A DNA stretch of 64,000 nucleotides from Portulaca oleracea. Taxonomy: Eukaryota > Streptophyta > Magnoliopsida > Caryophyllales > Portulacaceae. Shown piece after piece: positions 12,160 through 25,315 of this stretch. The position numbers and the translations under genes are program-made. A model generated the notes under the pieces. That model had not been told where the DNA came from. It did no database searches and was given only the letters and a program-made list of their open reading frames with translations. The first letter of the stretch is position 1. The number at the start of each line of letters is the position of its first letter. The stretch lies in contig CM055877.1 in the NCBI GenBank assembly GCA_029582165.1, forward strand, positions 42,293,249 to 42,357,248. The letters run 5' to 3'.

Positions 12160-13502
12160 TGATCTATGCTAGCTCACAATGATCAAAGTATTGAACTAGA
12201 ATGCACCATACAATCACACACACAGTTGAATGCTTGTAAAACAATAACTGTTTGAAAGCAACAAGCTGGAATAGAAGACCACCCAATACAAAATATAAAA
12301 GATAGGCTTGCTTACAGTTGATACAGACACATCACAACTGTATTCAAGGGCAAATGACTCTCTCATTCATGCTTCTATAAGCACACCAAAGCATAGATGA
12401 TCAAGCACAGCTGATACTTGTTGGATTCTTGCCAATATCCAGTGACAGGAACTGATTTAACCAACGGTTGGGAGTTATAGGACACTCACAAACATTCAGA
12501 GGTTTTAAGACACTCGAGATTACTATTGAACAAACACTGATGATCTTTCAATGCTCATAAATTCAAAATATAAAGACTACAAACAGTTTGATTAGCAGCT
12601 GCTTAACATAAACTAATCTGGCTCATCTCCCTGACTTAATCTAACCTATAAAGATTTAAAATAAATACATCTGATTACATCCTAATGATCTCGAGTACAA
12701 CTTGTAAGAAAATTAAAGGAAAAATGCAAGCTACCCTTTGATTGGACCAAATGCCAAAAGAGTGGCAAAATGGACGAATGAGAGGCTTTCCTGCTTAAGG
12801 GGGTAAAAGTGATGTTACTAAGGTAATTCTCGCGCAAATGCTAACCTGGAAGTAATCTCAACAGGATAGTATTAGGCTGGAAAGGACCAAAATAACCCCT
12901 ATGGACAGAAGTCAAAGGACTTAACCTCAGAACTGAGGTTCTGGAAAAACTGATAACAAACAACCGTGCTGCGATTGTTTGTTCTGGCACTTAAAACTTG
13001 TAGATGCCATGCTCGAACATGCTGGGACTTGGCTTGGACTTGAAAATGGCATGACATAGAACAAAAATCTCCTAGGGAACCTTGGCTAATTCTTCCTTAA
13101 TCAAGAGATATGATATTGAGAAAGACTGCTGCTTGGACTGTTGTTGTTGGGAACTGACTTTGGTCTGAATGACCAATGCTGATGGGCTGAATGGCTGAAG
13201 TTGCCAAGACTTGTTTCACCAGGGTGTAACAATCTTGGATGGATGTTGTGGATGGCTTGGTGGCTGCTGAAAGTGTTGTGATCCTTCTGCTGAATGATTG
13301 AACTGCTGACTAACTTGCTGTGTCTGCTGGGATTAGGAAGCCTGCTATTTCTGCTGGAGATGCTTCCTGTGCTCCTGAGTTAGGTGAATCATCATGGCCT
13401 CCTCCCTGTGTTGCTGCTAAAAGTGCTGGTGAAGCTCTTGTAGGTGCCTCCTTTGTTGGTGAGGTTGTTGCTGCTTGTTACTGTTCAGGATGGTCTCCAT
13501 CA
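12160..13502 (-). repeat. 3' LTR of A
   Basis: 1343 bp, paired with 51292-52636. The C-terminal integrase frame continues into it, with TTSIQDCYTLVKQ encoded near 13215-13255 and FLNIISLD plus stop near 13095-13120. A frameshift near the LTR boundary separates this from the intact integrase frame upstream. Confidence 0.92.
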
Positions 13503-16500
13503 TCCTCCCAGGATGAGGAAAGTTTGTCCTCAAACTTGGAAGGTCTTCATCTGCTGGATAGTATGGTCGAAGATTTGCTACATTCAATGTTGCTGAACCT
13601 CTATACTCTTCAGATAGGTCCAACCTATAGGCATTGTCTCCAATCTTCTCAAGCACTTCGAATGGTCCATCTGCTCTTGGTAACAGCTTCCCTTTTCTCT
13701 TGTTGGGGAACGTGTCCTTCCTTAAGTGGATCCAGACTAAATCTCCTGGCTGGAAAGTGACCTTCTTCCTATGTTTGTTGGCTGATGTAGACACCTGCTC
13801 AGTATACTTGGCAATCCTCTCCTTCACTTTCTGATGAAGCTTTCTGATTTGGTTTGCTCTTTTACCTGCTTCAAAACTAAATTTGACAGAAGTAGTTAGT
13901 AGAACTAAATCCAAAGGGGAAATTGGATTTTTACCATAGATTACTTGGAACGGAGAGTAGCCTGTGGCCTTGGATGGTGCTTTGTTGTAAGCAAACTCAG
14001 CATGGGGCAAGAGAGTGTCCCATCCCGTTTTATGTGTTTGAATCAGTGCTCTCAATAGGACTCCAAGTGTTCTATTAGTAACTTCTGTCTGTCCATCAGT
14101 TTTTGGATGGCAAGAGGTGTTGTACTTCAGCTGTGTGCCTAACTTCTTCCACAATGTGACCAAAAAATAGCTCAAAAACTTGGTATTTCTGTCAGAAACC
14201 ATAGTCTTTGGCACTCCATGTAATTTGACAATCTCCTGGAAGAATAATTCAGCAACTCTTGTGGCATCAAAGGTGGTGTGGCAAGGTATGAAATATGCCA
14301 TCTTTGAGAATCTATCAACCACCACCCCCACCATCACTGTATCCTTGCCTCTTTGAGTTCTTGGCAAACCCACAATGAAATCAAGGCTGACATCTTCCCA
14401 AGGGTTGCTGGGAAATGGCAATGGTGTGTATAAACCTTGAGGTAGGCTGTGTGATTTATCCAACTGACAAATGTTGCACCTCTTCAGTTGATGCTCCACA
14501 TCTCTCCTCATCTTTGGCCAAATGTAATGCTCTTTCAACATCAACAAGGTCTTCTCAACTCCAAAATGACCTGCTAAGCTTCCTCCATGGATTTCTGAGA
14601 TCAATAATTCCCTGAAGCTACTCTTGGGAATACATAACGTGCTTCCCTTGAACAAATAACTGTGGTCTTTGTGATACAGACCCTGGGGTTACTGCTGGCA
14701 CTTCTGGTATACCTGCTTAAAGTCCTCATCCTCCTGATACAAAGCTTTCAAATGCTCAAAACCAACAATTCTTGAATCAAGTATATGAAGCAACATATAC
14801 CTTCTACTCAATGCATCTGCTCCTTTGTTAAGCACTCCTGATTTGTGGTGGATCATGAAGTGAAACTACTGCATGTACTCGACCCAAGCAGCATGCCTGG
14901 TGTTGAGCTTGTGTTGTCCTTGAATAAACTTCAAGGCTTCATGATCACTGTGTAAGATGAATTCTTCTCCAACGATGGCATAGAACTCTTTGTCATAGGT
15001 GCTATACTTTCTCTTTGCATCATTCAACTTTTCACTGAAGTAGGCAACTGGCTTGCCTTCTTGTGTCAATACTGCTCCTATGCCAACACCTGAAGCATCA
15101 CATTCTACTTCAAAAATTTTGCTGAAGCTGGGTAGTGCTAGAACTGGGGTTGTAGTAAGCCTCTCTATGACTTCTTCAAAGGCTTTATGGGCTGCTATTG
15201 TCAAATAAAGGACTTCCCTTTCACCACTTCAGTCATTGAGGCCAAAATGGTTTTGAAATTTCTAACAAATCTTCTGTAGAATGAAATCAGGCCATGAAAG
15301 CTTTTGACTTGATGAATAGAAGTGGGCACAGGCCATTCCCTAATAGCTTGAATCTTCTCCTCATCACCCTGAATACCTGCTGCTGTGACAATGTACCCCA
15401 AGAAGTTCACTTGAGATGTGAAGAAGTGACACTTCTTGAGATTTCCAAATAACTGCTCCTTGCTCAGAATACTTAGGAGCTCCTGCGCAAATGCTTGGCA
15501 TGTTCTTACTCAGACCTGCTATAGACAAGAATATCATCAAAGTACATAACAACACTCTTGCCTATGAGTGGTTTCAGGACCTGATTCATGAGCCTTATGA
15601 ATGTAGAAGGGGCATTAGTCAGGCCAAAAGACATGATCAACCATTCACACAAACCTCCCTTGGTCTTGAATGTTGTTTTCCACTCATCTCCCTCATAAAT
15701 CCTTATTTGGTAATATCCACTCCTCAAGTCTATCTTAGAAAAACTGTTGACCCATGTAACTCATCCAACATATCTTCAAGCCTAGGTATAGGGTACCTAT
15801 ACTTGATTGTAATCTTGTTAATTGCCCTGCAATCTATATACATCCTCTGACTTCCATCCTTCTTAGGCACTAACAAAGCTGGCACTGCACATGGACTCGG
15901 ACTTTCCCTAATCATTCCCTTTTCCAACAACTCATCCACCTACCTCTGTATCTCATTGGTATCTGCTGGTGTCATCCTATAAGTTGGCATATTAGGCAAC
16001 ACTGATCCAGGCACTAGGTCAGTTTTGTGCTGGATATCCCTTTTAGGTGGCAAACCAGGTGGCATTTCATCAGGAAAAACATGTTGAAGCTGCTGAAGTA
16101 AGGGTAAGAGTAAGGGGTGGTCATTTTGTGGGGCTGAGGTTTCTTCAAGGTCTAAAAAGATCAAATCTTTCTGTGTACTAAATTCATGCGGTTTCAGATA
16201 AAAGCAACACATCAAGACTAGGTTCAAGACATAGGTTCTTGGTTTTCTTGTTTAACTGTGAGGGTTTTATAGGGGTAAGAATGGTCTTTCTGTGGTTTAG
16301 GGTAAGGGTGTATGTATTAGCTCTACCACAATGACTCACTGATCTATCATACAACCAAGGTCGACCCAAAAGCAGATGACATGCATCCATTGGCAAAACA
16401 TCACACCAGACCTCATCCTTGTATGACTGACCAATTGAAAAGCTAACAAGGCATCTAGTAGAGATTTGGATACCTTTCCCTGAGCTGAGCCATTGAATGG

Positions 16501-16597
16501 TGTATGGAGCTGGGTTGCCAGGCTTAGCTTCTTCACCATGGTGCTAGAGGCTGCATTGGTACAGCTCCCACTGTCAACAATCACAGAGCACACTTTC
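13417..16597 (-). pseudogene. A: pol (protease, RT, RNase H, integrase)
   Basis: Read on the minus strand, it starts at the H insertion with a retroviral-type aspartic protease motif (CSVIVDSGSCTN near 16560-16590). RT follows, with [20 protein letters not shown] and YFDD near 15545. RNase H has [11 protein letters not shown] near 15090. Integrase is a 412-codon open stretch (14655-13417) with HFGVEKT, CNICQ, SDRNTKF and DGQTEVTNRTL; canonical copies read SDRDTKF. In-frame TAG codons replace conserved Gln at about 15940 and 14868, and TAA replaces Gln near 15510. Several frameshifts also occur. The integrase C-terminus has no visible chromodomain and shifts frame at the LTR border. Confidence 0.9.
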
Positions 16598-17060
16598 CAC
16601 TATAACATAACCTGGCTATAGCGATCGATAATATTAGTCGCTGGAAGGAGTTATTAGTCGACGCGCGCCTACAGCGACCGATAATATCGGTCGCCGTATA
16701 TTAGTCGCAAGCGATAGCTAGCGACCGATATTTATCAGTCGCTAAACTAGTGACCGATAATTTATCGATCGTTGCGATGTTGACAAGCGGCCGATAATTA
16801 TCGATCGCATTGTTTATCGATCAACGGCGGCAACGATACCACGACCGATCGTTATCGGTCGCGACTCCGATGTACGTGTGTTGACATAATTTTGTCTCTA
16901 GCTACTGATATATAGCGACCGATAAATTATCGGTCACCAATTTTGTATTATTTTTTTTTTGTTTACTGGTTTTAAGCTAATGGAAGGACCTGATTTTTAT
17001 ATTGACATTTGTATCGGTCGCTACTTTTAATACAATATCGGTCGCTCTGCTGCTTAGTTG
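16598..17060. repeat. H: left terminal and subterminal repeats
   Basis: The CACTA terminus is followed by many direct and inverted copies of a GCGACCGATAA / TTATCGGTCGC motif through about 17045. In this superfamily such subterminal arrays bind the TnpA-type protein. The motif match is seen directly; the binding role is inferred from the family. Confidence 0.85.
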
Positions 17061-17219
17061 CACAATTTGCATACATGAATCCAATTTTTTCATGTCATAC
17101 GTAACATAATACTTGTCTAGAGTGCAAACGTAACAAAATACATGAATCCAAGTTTTTCATGTCATACATTACATAACCCAGTTTGAAAGTTTTCTCAGAT
17201 CATAAGTTTTGCATTAATG

Positions 17220-19138
17220 CTAATTAGGAGGGGGTGGGATAGCGATGTTCAAATCATCAGGTTGAGAATCACTACCCGGTTGCTTTTGCATATACTGAGT
17301 CATTTGTTCTTGCAATTGAGTGAGCATTTGCTGCTGAGACTGGTACTGGCTTTGAAGTATAGCATATGGGGAGGGAGTGCAACCACGTGGCCTTGAAGAA
17401 GAACCCTCAGCTGGAGGCGGGCTCTGGAAGAACAACCCCGTGGCGCTACCCAAACCAAAAACAGATTGGTTCTTCTTGTTGTAGCCGTCAGCCAAGTCGT
17501 AGTATAGCTGATGTGCCTCCAATGAGTTGTCCTGCGGGCCACCTTCTCCCACTTTTTGTAGAAATTGATTCTGTAATCAAGTTTTTTCACACATTATAAA
17601 CCAGACAAACTAACAATTCCAAATGAAAAGATACATATAGATAGAACTAATAAGAAATACCTTATAATCTAAACACAAAGTTCAACAAGTCAATTCAAAC
17701 ACTTCAAACCCATAAAACACAGTACCCACTAAACCTAAGGCTAACAATTCCTTCAATGCGATCATAAGAACCCAAACAAAAGGCCAAAAAAGTAGGCCTA
17801 AACTGAGCTAATCTTTTTACCATAATATTATTCATATCCTCACAGGTAGACAAAAATCCGGCAGAATCTCCCCTATAAATTGAACTATTCAAAGGCTTGT
17901 GGTCTTACAATTTTGGCAAACACAACACAAACCAAAACTCAACGGCCACACGCCGGAGTCTAGCACGAGCCACACGCTCGGTATCCAAACCACATCTCAC
18001 ATATAAACAAAATACATATATTGCAATAAAATAAAAAACAAGAGAGCAAAATGTTGGGAGGCTACAACAGTTCACATACAATAGCATTCAATTAGAGTTT
18101 CAGGTTCCAACCACATAATTCGAACACAACAATAAATGCAAAACTCAATGGCCACACGCCGGAGTATCACACGAGCCAAACACTCAATATCCAATCCAAA
18201 TGTTCATGTAATTTAATCCAAAAGAGCTAATTAGTTAAGAACAACTTACATGAATTTCTTCAGATTTCTTCCCAGTCCACTTGGATGCCCCCGATTGATC
18301 TGGCTTGCAATGTAAATGTTGATGTATTTCAGAAGGGGTAAGATGAACCCTTTCTGCAGCCGCAAATGGGTAAAAATAATAGCACTTGTTACACATGCAA
18401 AAGCAGCAAATATTCGTATTAATATGGTTAGTTGTATTTACCTTCTTCCTCGCATATGTAGCTGCAGAGATGGATCTCTGATGATGAATACATGCTTCCG
18501 CGTTAGTGCAGTTTCTGTTGTCACGACCCGCTTTTGACCCTTTCTTGAATCCTTCAGTCTCCCGAAGACTACGAAGATTAGCTCGGGCAACATCACTCAG
18601 GTAAGGGATGGGCTCAGATGCTGGATAGACAGAGTCCTTGTGCACCAGGTTTTTAATGATGTCACTCAACTTTTTGTGTCATTTCTTGTACACAAGAGGT
18701 GTCTGATCCTCATCCCAAGTATATTGTTGCTGTTTAATATGAATTGATTAGTATCATACAATAAGAAGTAATAAAAACTTGTATTACAAACTGGAAAAAC
18801 AAGTTTTCAATTAGAATATTGCTTACCCTAGAACTACGCCACATTTGACGCTTTTCTTGTTCCGGCATATATGTTGCACAAGTTGAACTGCCAGTAAATA
18901 TGCCTCTAACGATATTTCCCAAGCACATCACCAAGTTAGTATCAGAAAACCTACAAAATTGCCAAAAAAAAAGTAGGCGACTGAGTTACAAGCACGAAAA
19001 GTTCAATATGGTTAATTGTAAATACATGGCCAACAAACTAACTCACCAATCATCTCCACGCCTGAGAACACCCCTCTGGGTGTTAAGGTCAACGGCGATC
19101 TCAGACTCGTCTTTCCAGATTTTCTTTGGTTTAGGCAT
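17220..19138 (-). pseudogene. H: accessory gene (Ptta/En/Spm, Transposase_24-like), interrupted
   Basis: A spliced minus-strand gene can be traced. The start is Met at 19138 (MPKPKKIWKDESEIAVDLNT) with a GT donor at 19046. Exons follow at about 18950-18827, 18729-18442, 18353-18250 and 17570-17220, with recognisable GT and AG sites; the exon 3/4 junction does not keep frame as I read it. Later exons contain GFKKGSKAGRDNRNC, KWTGKKSEEIH and SLEAHQLYYDLADGYNKK with FGLG, then a Gln-rich, Pro-ending C-terminus. These features match the Ptta/En/Spm accessory family (TnpA/ORF2-like). Early in exon 3 the expected Trp codon in VYKKWHKKL is TGA (about 18678), so the product would be truncated. Confidence 0.75.
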
Positions 19139-19301
19139 CTCCACCCCTTAGAACACCACCAAATAAGGTTTGTAAAGATAAGGTATATTACAAAATAATT
19201 AAGTATAATCAAAAGCACATGAAAACCCAACCAACAATCAAGTATATCGTTCAAGTAGTGCAACTAAAAACACAATACTTAAGTTTCTTATTACAACATG
19301 A

Positions 19302-22300
19302 TTAACTTGTACATGCGAAAAAAATTGTACATAAGAAAATATCATCATCATCATCATCATTGTCACTAATTACATCCATACATATTGAATCAATCAACAT
19401 ATCAGTTCCTTCTAATTCCTCTTCCCCTTCTCCCTGAATTGAATCAACCCCATCATCGTCACTTGTGTCGTCCTCATCATTTAGGTCTTCGACTTCATCA
19501 TTTAAGTCGGGCACTTGGTCTCCTTCAAACTCAGATAGCGTAGGGGGATTTTCAATATTATCCTCTTGATATGCGGCATCATCAATACCATCGATCGTTG
19601 GCCTCGGCTTTATCGTAAGTGCTGCCCACCATTGACTTCTATCTCTCTTCGTGCTTGGATAAGGAGTATAACAAACTTGAATAGGTTGGGATGCCAACAC
19701 GAATGGTTCGTAGGAACTGTACCTTTTTGTGTGGTTAACATCGATGAGCTTATAATGCTCATGTACAATCAAACCATTATTGAACGAGTCAAACCATTCC
19801 ACCTTAAACAATGCTACTTTGTAAGTGCGTGTTTTTCCAATATATTCCAATTGAATCACCTCTTGCAAAGTCCTATAATAGTCGACATCGTTCACACCTT
19901 TCACACATACTCCAGAATTGGCATTTGACTTCCTTGTACTTAGTGCTTGGAAATTGACGTTGTTTATGTAGTAATGGTTCCAACAACGCACATCTTTCCT
20001 TGGACCATTAGCTAAAGCTAGAACAATTTCATCTGGCTCATTTAAATTTATAGCCTACACAATGTTATTTAGAGGAAGTAATTACTAAATATTATTCACC
20101 AACGAATAATACACAACTAAGGAATTAGTTTAAATAATTGTTCACCTTCTGCTTAAACCATTCAGGAAACTGCATGCCAAATTTGCTCAACACTTCACTC
20201 TCTAATGTACGTGGATGCAAGAGAACCATTTCTTCTTTAAATTTCCTGAAGCCGTCACATTTGTTTTAAAATAATTGCATAGTGATGATGTGCACATATA
20301 GTGGCATATATACATACCTTTCATATGTTTCCAACAATTCACAATTGGAAATGACATATACATGGGCAGCATCATACTCGCGTGGCTGCAGGAATCTCTT
20401 TCGACCTTCAGCGGGAGTGTACCCCACGTTGGTAGAAAACACATCAGGGATGACTCCATTAACGTTGTTCTCATTCTCCACATCGGGACAAGCATTTCGT
20501 GAAAGTTCCCTTGACTTTGTGTGAACTTCGGGCACGAAATATTGCATAGTGAACATCATCGTAACCATGAACGAAAAACAAATACCTCTCAAATGGGTAC
20601 ATCCACCTATATTGTACAGGTCCGCCCATTCTTGCTTCATAAGGCAAATCTATTGGAAGATGTTCCATCACATTGAAGAAGGAAGGTAGAAAGATCATTT
20701 CCAACTTACATATAATTTCCGATATGTTTCTTTCTAGGCGGATGACATCATCCACCTTCAGATTAGAAGCACACAAATCTCTGAAGAATTGGCTGAGTTC
20801 AGTGAGAGCCTTCCAAACATTTGGAGGTAGTAACTCCCTCACTGCAATTGGTAACAACCTCTCCATGAAAACATGACAATCATGACTTTTCAAACCGTGT
20901 AATTTTGAATTCTTTGCATCCACACATCTACTCAGATTGCTTGCATAGCTATCAGGAAGCTTGAGCTCTTTCAGCCATTCACATAAGGCCTTAATTTCTT
21001 CTTTACCCGTTACATACGGAGCTTCTGGAACAACTTCGTTCCTTGTCCCATCTTCAAGTTGAATTGTTTGAATGTTAAGCCGTTGGCGCTTGCAATGAGT
21101 GGCTAGGTCCTGTCTTGCGTTGGCATCATCCTTGGTCTTCCCTTTCACACCCATAATCGTGTTCAAGACTTGATCGAACACATTCTTCCCAACATGCATA
21201 ACGTCTAAGTTGTGTCGTACTTTTAGGTCCTTCCAATATGGCAACTCTCAAAATATGCTTCGCTTGTTCCAGTTGTGAGACTGTAGATACCCATCCACAC
21301 AACCATGGAATTCAGTAGACTTAGGCATATGACATACACGATCCCAAACTTGCTCCCCATTCACGCGAGGAGGAGGAGGTGAATGTTCTTCCTTATTTTT
21401 TGAGAAAGCACTCGTATTCTTTCGATAACGATGATCTTTTGGGAGAAACTGTCGGTGGCAATCGAACCAAGATTGTTTCCTCCCATGCTTTAACCAACGT
21501 GCCTTTGTGTTTTCCATGTAGTACGGACAAGCTAACTTGTCAGCTGTTGTCCACCCGGAAAGCATTCCATAGGCTGGGAAGTCACTTATCGTCCATAACA
21601 CAGATGCCTTCATTCTAAAGTTTTGCTTGTTAGAGACATCATGTGTCAATGCCCACTTCCCACAATTTCTTCAACTCATCAATTAACGGTTGTAAGTGGA
21701 CATCAAGTTTTCCCTTTGGACTCTTCGGGCCAGGAACCAACAAGGTAAGAAACATATATTGCTTCTTCATGCATAACCAAGGTGGCAAATTGTATGGAGT
21801 TGCAACAACAGGCCAACACGAGTATGTTTGCCCAAAGCTGCCAAATGGGGCGAAACCATCAGTACATATGCCCAACCGCACATTTCGAGGTTCCCATGAA
21901 AACTCCGGTTAAGTGGCATCGAAATGCTTCCACGCTTCACTATCACATGGATGAACCATGGATCCGTCCGGACGTCTTAGTTGCATACAGTCTTTGCAAT
22001 ATCGGCCCGATAGGGAAGTATATCAACACCTTGTGTGCAATGCGCTTAACCCGTAACGTTGTTCTCGCATATCTATCAGCGCCACAATGGTCGCATTGGT
22101 CATGGCCGGCTTTGTCTTTCCAGAACAACATGCAACCATTTGGACACGCGTCAATTCTCTCATGTGGGAGTTCCATAGCCCCAAGTAACTTCTTTGCAGA
22201 GTAGTATGTGTCGGTCATCTCATTATTTGGGGGACAAATGTCTTTCATTAGTGACAGTAGGCTGTCAACGGCTTTATTTGGGAGATTATACTCAAACTTG

Positions 22301-22812
22301 ATGTTTATCAGCCGCGACACCACTGACAATAGCGATACGTCACAACCCTCATACAAAGGCTTTTTAGAGGCTTCCAACATTTCAAAGAATTTTTTTATCT
22401 CTTCCGCTAGTTCTTCATCCCCCATTTCATCACTCCAATTGGAAGGTAGTTTCCCAATAGAATCCATAAGCATTTCTTGCATAGGTTCTACACCTACATT
22501 ACTAGAAGACCCTTCACCATTATTCGACGAATGAGCGCTAGCCTCTCGAGGATGATATAACTCCCCATGGCTCACCCAAACAAAATAGTTTGGAAGGAAG
22601 GCGTGCTTGTACAAATGTAACTTCACGGTGTCCTCATCGCAATATTTTAAGTTCTTACATTTCTTACAAGGACACCTAAGTTGCCTACCCGTCCTAAAAC
22701 TCTCCCCTTGTTCCACAAATGCCATAAATTAATCATTCACCCTCCGCACAAACTCCTTACATATATATTTACCATCATACCTTTCATACATCCACTTTCT
22801 ATTTGTGTCCAT
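19302..22812 (-). pseudogene. H: tnp2-like CACTA transposase, degraded
   Basis: The best start is Met at 22812 (MDTNRKWMYERYDGKY), giving the N-terminal transposase-associated zinc region with CPCKKCKN and YVW..HGELY-like residues. An in-frame TAA at 22729-22731 interrupts it. The tnp2 core follows with DGFAPFGSF, YSCWPVVATPYNLPPWLC, IPGP-like and DFPAYGMLSGW. After that come ELPYWKDLKVRHNLDVMH near 21240, and a DUF4218-like block with YEARMGGPVQYRWMYPFERY. The C-terminal DUF4216-like exon (about 19990-19302) has VEWFD, PFVLASQPIQVCY and a very acidic tail. Defects: frameshift plus TAA around 21900-21945, one-base frameshift near 21645, TGA near 21248, frameshift near 20580. The element could move only with transposase supplied elsewhere. 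Confidence 0.88.
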
Positions 22813-23103
22813 TATATGTAACTGCATACACGATAATAAAGGTATTTAGGCTCACTGCAATTGACATTTAACTTCAAGAATTTTAATTATATTACTATAA
22901 ATAACACTGAATTACAACATTGAACTAATCCATATCTATATCTCTATATATAAATAATTAAAGAACCGAAAAGTGGAAACTAACTAAAGCAAAAGGCATG
23001 GCTGAAGTCCAATACACGTACTTGGGCCTCCCTAGTTTCATGACTCACAAAAGGTCCACTCTAATCCACAACTTTTTCACAAACAATGATAAAAAGCAAG
23101 CTA

Positions 23104-23106
<3 letters not shown>
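22813..23106. other. H: noncoding 5' region of transposase gene
   Basis: AT-rich sequence upstream of the transposase start on the minus strand. No gene seen. Confidence 0.5.

Positions 23107-23171
<65 letters not shown>
23107..23171. repeat. (TA)n microsatellite
   Basis: About 32 uninterrupted TA units directly abut the left end of an inverted-repeat MITE. Confidence 0.95.
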
Positions 23172-23175
<4 letters not shown>

Positions 23176-23703
23176 AAATTGGACTCTAATAATCTCTACT
23201 ATCACAAATTGTATGGCAATAATCCCTACTATCATTTTGCATTCTGGTGGTCCAAAAAAAAAATTGTATTGTAGTGGTACAAAATCCATCACCACATTCT
23301 TTTTATTTTTTCCATGTCTAACCCATATTGTTTTTGTTTTTTGGTTCCTACCCCTAGATAGGTAACGAAGTGTAGGTACTAAAACTTTTTTTAAATTATT
23401 TTTTTGAGATTCCGAGCAATTATTATGATTTTTTAAAAGGAATAAAATTAAAAAAATCATAAAAAATTGAAAACAAATTGAAAAAAATCATGAGAAATGT
23501 TGTAAATTCATTAAAAATCGTGGTAAACTGTTATACTATGTTTTGAATGAAATGCAACACAAAATCTATGATATTTAGCGTATACACTCGATTTTGTCCC
23601 ACTACAATACAATTTTTTTTTTTTTTGGACCACCAGAATCCAAAATGATAGTAGGGATTATTGCCATACAATTTGTGATAGTTGGGATTATTAGAATCCA
23701 ATC

Positions 23704-23706
<3 letters not shown>
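23172..23706. mobile_element. MITE 1 embedded in (TA)n, Micron-like
   Basis: Inverted arms of about 120 bp are readable: left begins GGAAATTGGACTCTAATAAT, right is the reverse complement of CAGGATTGGATTCTAATAAT. Each arm includes the same poly-A/T stretch and a 'gtggtcc' block. Both ends sit inside TA microsatellite, so the target duplication cannot be separated from the repeat. No coding capacity. Confidence 0.8.
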
Positions 23707-23781
<75 letters not shown>

Positions 23782-23790
23782 ATATATATA
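23707..23790. repeat. (TA)n microsatellite between two MITEs
   Basis: About 40 TA units with a single C interruption near 23780, lying exactly between MITE 1 and MITE 2. Confidence 0.95.
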
Positions 23791-24118
23791 TGGGCTTTTG
23801 TACAAATAATCATCTTGAGGACTTGTGACTCGGAATAATCCAAAGTGACTTTTCAACCACTGGCAGTCTGTACTTTTTCACTATTTTCTCATAGCAGTCC
23901 AGAGTCAATTTCCGGCATCGAAAAGCTGACGTGGCGACCGGAAAGTATGTTTATTCATACTTCATAAAGGGAATTTCCGGTCGCCACGTCAACTTTCTGT
24001 TGCCCGAAATTGACTTTGGATTGCTGTGAAAAAGTACAGACTGCTAGTGGCCGAAAAGTCACTTTGGATTATTCTCAATCACAAGCCCCTCAGTATAGAT
24101 TATTTGTGGCCAAAAACC

Positions 24119-24120
<2 letters not shown>
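23791..24120. mobile_element. MITE 2, inverted repeat flanked by TA repeats
   Basis: Long inverted arms of about 150 bp share CCAAAGTGACTTTTC, CAGTCTGTACTTTTTCAC and GACGTGGCGACCGGAAA, and fold around a centre near 23955. The right end is AAAAACCCT followed directly by (TA)n and (GT)n. No coding capacity. Family unassigned. Confidence 0.78.
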
Positions 24121-24163
<43 letters not shown>

Positions 24164-24185
24164 TGTGTGCGTGTATGTGTATATA
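24121..24185. repeat. (TA)n/(GT)n microsatellite
   Basis: Short TA runs flank about 20 GT units with minor interruptions, on the right border of MITE 2. Confidence 0.9.
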
Positions 24186-24850
24186 TATACTGTTTAATTA
24201 TAAATTTGATAATAATAGCCTAATACAATATATTATTATATACATTAAGAAATAAGTAATTAAAATTTCAAAACATTGAGTACACATGCAGTAAATAGCC
24301 CTTTCTAAGGAGGTTGCTCATTTGGATGGTTTTGATTTTGTGTTGGAGTTCCAGCTCCAAATAGTCCAGATCTAATGTTTCGGATCTTAGTTATTTATTT
24401 AAGAGCAATCCAATCACTATAGCATCAAGAGGCTCCTGGAAATATTGAACAATTGGTTATACTGCATTTGAAAGAAAAGATACAAGAATGGGGGCAAGAT
24501 GGGACTTTTGAAGTCGGAATGGGTATGAATGTATGATACACAGACAAGGGCAGAATACTCAAAGCTTTTTTTTCCAATGCATAATACTAAAGCAAACACA
24601 GATCTCATACTGTGTATGAGTGTCTCACATCCCAATAGGCAAACACAATTACAAGGGCCAATTATTATCAAACCGGCAAAACACAGAGACAGACAATAGC
24701 TAATAATTAACCAAAATTAATGAACAAAATTAAAACACATAGATGAACAATAATTATCACATGCGTTTCTGGAAAATGAGTGTTGCTGGACTAGCATCAA
24801 GACTGCATATCTTTAGGATATTTTTGCGAGGAACTTCTAGTTTAGACTAA
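24186..24850. other. H: noncoding interior
   Basis: AT-rich transposon sequence between MITE 2 and element M. No coding or structural signal recognised. Confidence 0.5.
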
Positions 24851-25025
24851 GGCCCTGTTCGGCAAAAACTAGCGGATAGCGGTTGAAGTAGCGGATAGCG
24901 GTTGGGGTAGCGGATAGCTGTTGCAGTTTAGCGAATAGCTGATAGTTGTTTAGGTAGTTGTTTATAAAGAAGATGTTCGGTAAAATCAGCGGTTGGATTA
25001 GCTGATAAATGTAAAATGACTGAAA

Positions 25026-25084
25026 TGGACATTGTTATTATTATTCTTACTATTGTTGTTGTTGTTGCAGAATGACCGAAAAGA

Positions 25085-25120
<36 letters not shown>

Positions 25121-25132
25121 TATTATTATTGT
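25026..25132. repeat. (ATT)n/(GTT)n microsatellite within M
   Basis: Trinucleotide runs of ATT and GTT types, with an uninterrupted ATT block at about 25085-25115. Confidence 0.85.
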
Positions 25133-25315
25133 GTATATATGCCCCAAACAAAAGCAAAGAGAGAGAGACACGTAATGATGTACTGATGTACATCAATATA
25201 TCTTTGACCCACCTTCCTAGCATGGTTCTTCCTCACATTCAACCTCCCCTCAACAAAAAGAGAGAGAGATATTTTTCTTCTAGTTTCTGACACATCTCTG
25301 CATGCTCACCCCTAA

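Noticed and set aside
13320..13760. Open frame on the plus strand across the A LTR and integrase end
   Set aside because: It is antisense to the conserved integrase tail; similar antisense frames appear at 32583-32834 and 52454-52678 simply because the sense strand is coding and rich in Ala, Ser and Gln.
22998..23856. Frames encoding long Tyr-Ile runs
   Set aside because: Translation of TA microsatellite.
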